This document shows positions 59,137 to 64,000 of a stretch of DNA of 64,000 nt, piece by piece (position 1 is the first letter of the stretch; each line of letters begins with the position of its first letter). Both the position numbers and the translations under genes were made by a program. This DNA comes from Hippasteria phrygiana. Its lineage: Eukaryota > Echinodermata > Asteroidea > Valvatida > Goniasteridae. The notes below the pieces were generated by a model that had not been told where the DNA came from, searched no databases, and saw only the letters and a program-made list of their open reading frames with translations. The DNA lies in assembly GCA_037893225.1 (NCBI GenBank), contig JAZGUH010000196.1, forward strand, positions 1 through 64,000, given 5' to 3'.

Positions 59137-59378
59137 GGGGCCAATTTCACGGAGCTGCTAAGCGCAAAAATTTGCTTAGCATGAACTTTCTACCTCGATA
59201 AAAACAGGATTACCAGCCAAATGTTCATGTAATGTATATTGCCTGTGACTGATATTCAGCTGTTGCTTGCTTAGCATGAAAATCACATGAAGTTTTGGCT
59301 GGTAACCTTTTTTAACTGACCAAGACATTTTTATGCTAAGCACATTTTTTTGCTTAGCAGCTCTGTGAAATTGGACCC
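59137..59378. mobile_element. MITE with GGGCCAATTTCACGGAGCTG ends
   Basis: The left end GGGCCAATTTCACGGAGCTG plus CTAAGC pairs with the right end GCTTAGCAGCTCTGTGAAAT plus TGGACCC. Long subterminal pairing includes TTTGCTTAGCATGAA and its complement and GGATTACCAGCCAAA / TTTGGCTGGTAACC. 242 bp, non-coding. I recall this family from echinoderm sequence; that is memory, not a search result. Confidence 0.8.
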
Positions 59379-60946
59379 AGTGCTCATGACATGTTGCCTG
59401 AAAGTCGTGTCATGGAAAGTTACATTGAGCATTGAAGCTGCAATGTCTGTACGAAGATTGACAAGCATTAACACTGTAGGAATCTGCATCCTGCTTCAAA
59501 TGCAAAATTTGAAAGTTTCTTGTGGAAATTTATTTTTCAGCATCATAACCACAAAATCACGGACACAACAACTTTAAAAAATAATGATAACCAATTCATT
59601 AAAATATTACATATATTAGTATTGTTACATTATAAATTCTTGAAGTAAAAAGAATTAATACATACACATGTATTTTAACAATAGATTGTACATGTAGATG
59701 ACTCTGTCCTATAATTTCGTGGTAACCCACATAATAATGTGCGTGTACATACAGTTATGTATTGACCTCCAAACATGGACGTCCTATTGTTCCCTCTTTT
59801 GTTTGTACAATGTACTTTAACTTTTTCGGAAGACTCCCATATATGATAGGTTTTGTACACAATCTCAATCGCGGACGTACAATGTATGCTGGGAATCGCG
59901 AACGATATTGTTCACTTGTTCTCCAACATTTTTCGTCCACGGTTTGAATACCCCAATGCCCACATGTAAGTCTGACATATATTTAGGTTCCATCTGCTAA
60001 ATAAATTAGAATTAGTCTTGAAATACCCATATTTCATGTGCTATTGTATCATCAACTTGCATCTTTGCACATTGTTTGGAATTCTTAGTGATAGTACATT
60101 TAACATTAAGAAAAAAAATGCTATTTATATTTAGCCATGCATACATGTAGATGCAATGACTCATCACAGATTGTACTTGAAGCAAATTTATGTGCAGTCA
60201 AAATCAGAAACATCTTCGCATTTCCCAATAAAAAAACAAAACTTAAACCCCTGCCCCTTCAGCTGTTTACCTAATGCAATATATGAACAACAGATGACCT
60301 GGTCATAAATTGCACACTCCTGAAAGACCAATTTCCTAGGAGCCATCTTTGCCAACGCTTGATGTATCTAACAGCCCGAATTTGATATTTTGTTAAGGAA
60401 TGATCTCTCAGCCCATGCATTCCCAGGCAAAGTTAATTCCGTGTGATCTATCACGGCCGGCTTTTGTAGAAAGCCGACTAATGGGGTATCGTGCCGCTCT
60501 CGTATATTTTCCTTTAAGTCGATCGCGTCACTAGTCCAAAGGTTCTGTTTTAAAAATTTGAGCATCAAACTGTCCCCACTTCCTCCTCTGAAATGATTTG
60601 GGAGATACAACTGTCATTTTGGGGCCGTTGATGCCAGGACTAAACAATTTCATCAAGTCAATGTCTAGAGCGAGTGTTTGGAAAAGGGACTGTTCCATAA
60701 AACTATTGATTATACATGTACATTGGTAGTGCTGAAAGCTTTAAGAGATTTGGCCAATCATACAAACGAAGTCACTCCTAGAAATATAAACAGAGAATAC
60801 ATTGGTGCATGCCCGATCCAAACGATTTAGCGCAGTCTGCAATCCCGGAAATGTTTTTGTACAAATAGTGTACAAAAAATATAAGGCATAAACGCAGTGT
60901 AGACATTCTTTTATTTTATTTTCAAAATGGACATGGGATTAAGATG
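59379..60946. other. Intron 1, no recognised exon
   Basis: A/T-rich. No bounded repeat or coding exon is seen. Confidence 0.4.
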
Positions 60947-61128
60947 ATGTGATTTTGACAATGGGTATCCAAAATCACATCCTACTCTATACAAAATCAC
61001 ATCTAAAGCCTACTTGGGCAAAGACCTCTGTGTTTAACAGCTTAAACCTCTGGATGTGATTTTGGACCCTCGTTGTTAAAATCACATTCACCTAATCTCT
61101 CTGTCTATTTTGAATAGAAAATCACATC
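60947..61128. repeat. Cluster of six ATGTGATTTT / AAAATCACAT motifs
   Basis: The decamer occurs at 60947, 60972, 60993, 61054, 61078 and 61118, on both strands, within 182 bp. The first and last copies face each other, so this could be a small TIR element with subterminal repeats or a clustered protein-binding site. Confidence 0.7.
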
Positions 61129-61876
61129 AAAGGGTTTCTTTCACAGTGCATAAAGTAAGGTGTAGGGAAATGGCCATTTCATCTGTGAGTGTTTTCATTC
61201 TGTAGTCTTTGTGTATAAAACAAAGTTATGACCACTTCATTGTGTTTTAAAAAAAGCGTGCTTAGTAGAATCATGAAACAGATATTGGGATACCATTGAT
61301 TGTGAACACAGATTCATAATTTTGGAACATGTTATCTGGATTGTTTTAGAAATTAATGCTGAAGGAAGATGGGAATACCTTTTCAGCCCTTCTCCCTTAA
61401 AGATGTTGTTTTCTTTGATGAACCTATGACAATTCTGTACTTAAAAACTCAAGCAGCACAGAAAGCACCCCTTTCATTGTTGTAAGCCAAAATTGTGACT
61501 ATTTAATTTAATTTAATTTAATTTAATTTAATTTGTAGTTTCAGATGAAAACAAAATCAAGTACACTGTTAACAAGATGACTCCTTCCAAATGTAGGAAT
61601 GTAGAATGGAATAACTTCTCTTCAAATGTTATCTGGATAGATCTCTGTTTAACGTTTACAAATTTTCCCATAAAGTGTCAATGTAAAATTATTGATTTGT
61701 TGGTTGAGCTGGTTTCCTCGATCGCTTTTACAAATGTAGGTTGCCCGGGTAACAAGGCAAAGCCTGAATTTTGCACTGTCTGAGCACATGCCCTCGACCC
61801 AAATTACTTTTGCTCTAATTCATTTGTTTTGATAAATTGTAAAATAAAAAGAACAAATTTTTCTTCTCTCATCCAG
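61129..61876. other. Intron 1, last segment before the Ig exon
   Basis: A/T-rich sequence ending in the pyrimidine-rich acceptor at 61855-61876. The (TTTAA)n array at 61501-61534 lies within it. Confidence 0.5.
61501..61534. repeat. (ATTTA)n microsatellite
   Basis: Nearly seven uninterrupted pentamers. Confidence 0.95.
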
Positions 61877-62170
61877 ATTTCAACCCTGTGTACTTCACCT
61901 CTGAGCCCTCCAATGTTGTTGCAGTTCCAGGCACCACGGTGACGCTCAACTGTTCAGTTCAATCCTCTCTAGTGCCTATCATCACCTGGACCCAGGACAG
62001 TAGTCCGGTATCGGTCGACAATCCTACCAGGACACAACTGCCCAATGGGGCACTGCGTATAGCATCGGTTTCCCTAAGAGATGAAGGCTCATACCAGTGC
62101 AGTGCGGAACTGGATAATGGGGACTTTTTTGCGAGTTTAAATAGCAAAAGAGGGACTATTACTGTGGCAA
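61877..62170 (+). CDS. DCC/neogenin-like netrin receptor, coding exon 2 (Ig domain 1)
   Basis: The 294-nt, phase 1/1 exon adds residues 42-139. It opens with DFNPVYFTSEPSN, resembling the N-terminal strand of mature DCC and neogenin, where an aromatic-rich FTP-YF--EP segment precedes Ig1. The Ig hallmarks are all present: Cys67 in LNCS (also an N-glycosylation sequon), Trp79, and the DEGSYQC motif with Cys116, giving a 49-residue spacing between the disulfide cysteines; it ends with a GTITVA strand. The flanking signals are CAG before and GTAAGT after, both canonical. In the family this domain lies outside the cell and belongs to the receptor for netrin (and, for neogenin, RGM proteins) in axon guidance and adhesion. 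Protogenin or IGDCC relatives are possible alternatives, but the N-terminal segment fits DCC/neogenin best. Confidence 0.85.
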
Positions 62171-64000
62171 GTAAGTATGACAACAACAAATAATGTGTAT
62201 GATCCTACAGGGACCTTGCCGTAGGTTGTTTATGTAGGTCAGCTTTCTCTCCATAAATGAGAAGAGAGATTTTTTTTGGCCCTTTCCCGACATAGTGCAG
62301 AGCTGCCAACCAGTATGGATTTTCCGTATTTCTTATGGAAATTCACGAGAAAGTACGTATTTACGTTTTATAATACGGATTTTGTGAAATCTGACCATAA
62401 TAATCAGGCATGTGAAATTTTCGCTGTTTTCCACACTTTTTGTTTCCCCGCTATGCTCTTTTTTGGTGTGACTCCGTGTTTTTAAGTCTGTCCGCACACG
62501 TACATTTTGTATCTTGGCCAGCACAACGCGGATGACGCCGAGTTTTAAGTCGCTAGTGCTACCATGTATTTGAGGCCGTGTCTGAATCACTTGGTATACA
62601 CAAAGATCGTATACGTCTTGTCGATGTTCGGCTGGGAGTACATGCGCATGCAGAAAAGTATGGACTCATGTGGGGAAAAAACCTTTTGAGCGTGCGTATT
62701 GTGCAGAGCGAGTCCGTTGTTTGGGTGAGTTCATCCCGGGTAGAACCTGAAACAATTATGAAATGATGAGGGGTTGATTTAACTGACGGCATCCCCATGG
62801 TTCACCCCCGGTTGACTTAAAACGTGGGTTAAAAGGCTCTAGTGTGAAAAGGCCTATAGGTGTTTATGTTTGTACATGTCTACATGTTGGTCTCAAAGGT
62901 CCACTGCTGTCTCATGTTTCTAAATACGTGTCTTTTCTGGGTGTTAATCTGGTCTGATCATTCCCCGTAGCTCACATTAAGCCACCTGTAAATGCCATTC
63001 AACATTTATAAAGTTCTCGTTAATGTAGTCCAAAATAAGCTTAATAAATCCCTCAGGATGGCTAGGATCAGTGGAGTGGGTCCAGGAGTCTTTTCCAAAA
63101 GGAGAGTGCATGACGAAATGATTCGTAGAGAAATGTGAAAGTTTGAAAATTGTAAATTTGCGCTTCATGAGGTGAGATTCGGAAGAGCAGGCCAATGTCT
63201 GGGGCGGCCTGACAGCATCAGAGGATTTTCTACCAAGATGCCGTGCCCCACAAACAGTAATCGTGCAGCTGTCAGAAGATACCATGCTTCTGAGTATTTG
63301 CTGGAGTGATTCTGTCTCCTTTTTTTTTCCTTTGCGAGATTGCACGTTGTGCCCCTCGGATCTGTAAATTGCAAGGACTCGAAACGTCAGTCGCCGTAAC
63401 CAGATCTGGTGGGATTCTCCGGGGAGCAAAACTGAAAACGAGAAGCTGCCAAATATTTTAATATATATGACATTTTCTGTGCCGCCTCGTCAGTGTGCGC
63501 AGCTGAAAGCAGTGGCCGTGTCGCGGGAGGGAACCTCTCAAATGGAGAAAAAGCGATATTTGAGATGCCGTCTTTAATATATCTCATTGGGTGTCATGTC
63601 AGTTTTCTCTGGTTAGGGGAAAACAAACATGCCGGCATTATGGCAAGACAAGACGGGCCCTTACAGAAGCCTTCATTGATGGGCACAGCTTGCCTGAAAT
63701 TTAATTCTACTGGCGGAGACGGTGTGTAGGTTTTAAATTTCTTATTAAGCATTTTGGCTGAATCATTCAAAAGATTATGTTACCAGATGTGTAGTATTTT
63801 TTTAATGAGTTTCTTTGGATGCTAAATCAGTGACTGTTTAGGTTTTCTGAACACAATGTACAAATATAGAAAACAACAAGTGAACTGATATTTACTCAAG
63901 CTTACTAAATTAATGTCAGTTTAACCCCTTGAGTACGGTATTTTACGGGAGACGTCGGGGTGCCGCGGCGGCTCTGGCAGCCAAGCGAACCGCTACAATG
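62171..64000 (+). other. Start of intron 2
   Basis: Begins with GTAAGTATG and runs to the window edge. The stretch 62290-62400 has paired TACGGATTTTC-type words, likely part of a diverged transposon. The reverse open frame at 62977-63429 (150 residues, the longest in the window) has no recognisable domain. A TTAA MITE starts at 63921. Confidence 0.65.
63921..64000. mobile_element. piggyBac-like TTAA MITE, cut by window end
   Basis: Starts TTAACCCCTTGAGTACGG and continues as the reverse complement of the right half of 52849-53101, including GCCGCGGCGGCTCTGGCAGC and CCAAGCGAACCGCTACAATG. The rest lies outside the window. Confidence 0.8.

Larger units (their letters stand above)
10732..61876 (+). 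other. Intron 1 of the DCC/neogenin-like gene (~51 kb)
   Basis: Bounded by a GTAGGT donor after 10731 and by TTTTTCTTCTCTCATCCAG before 61877, a pyrimidine-rich acceptor. The phase matches on both sides (1/1). The intron is filled with the transposons and tandem repeats listed below. An additional, alternative or 5' non-coding exon inside it cannot be excluded without transcript data. Confidence 0.7.

Noticed and set aside
62977..63429. Longest plain open frame near the Ig exon (150 codons, minus strand)
   Set aside because: No domain, no recognisable family, no splice or promoter context; length is within chance in 64 kb.

Overview
This is a window from a large animal genome, not a microbial one. 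Coding density is very low, splice signals are canonical, and the A/T-rich non-coding DNA is crowded with short terminal-inverted-repeat (TIR) transposons, microsatellites and homopolymer G/C tracts. Frequent ACATGTAC and TAGGCCTA words, together with two repeat styles I remember from echinoderm sequence (elements ending TTAAAGG-AGTG-ACAC and elements ending GCTTAGCAGCTCTGTGAAAT), suggest a marine invertebrate deuterostome, most likely an echinoderm. This placement is inference from memory, not from a search.

One gene can be supported: the 5' end of a netrin receptor of the DCC/neogenin family on the + strand. Coding exon 1 (10608-10731) encodes a signal peptide and ends in a phase-1 GT donor. 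Coding exon 2 (61877-62170) starts after an AG acceptor, continues the same frame, encodes the first Ig domain and ends in another phase-1 GTAAGT donor. Intron 1 is therefore about 51 kb, and intron 2 runs off the right edge. The rest of the receptor (further Ig domains, fibronectin domains, membrane segment and cytoplasmic tail) lies outside the window.

Layout: 1-10.2 kb is upstream intergenic DNA with several TIR elements, one inserted inside another with an intact 8-bp target duplication. About 10.2-10.6 kb is the probable promoter and 5' UTR. 10.7-61.9 kb is intron 1. It holds a 5S-rRNA-derived SINE with an expanded 12-bp minisatellite in its head, two tRNA-like pseudogenes, a Tc1/mariner-like MITE, nested hAT-like elements, TTAA-flanked piggyBac-like MITEs in many copies (including a foldback dimer), a ~145-bp palindrome and several minisatellites. 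Stretches free of recognisable repeats may carry regulatory DNA, the best case being four TAATCC sites at 58.6-58.8 kb.

Nearly all other open reading frames are short, low-complexity or lie in repeats, and I do not call them genes. One possible nested first exon (44792-44973) is given at low confidence. I found no defence system, CRISPR array, operon or intact transposase or reverse transcriptase. The novelty here is in repeat architecture and possible intronic regulation.
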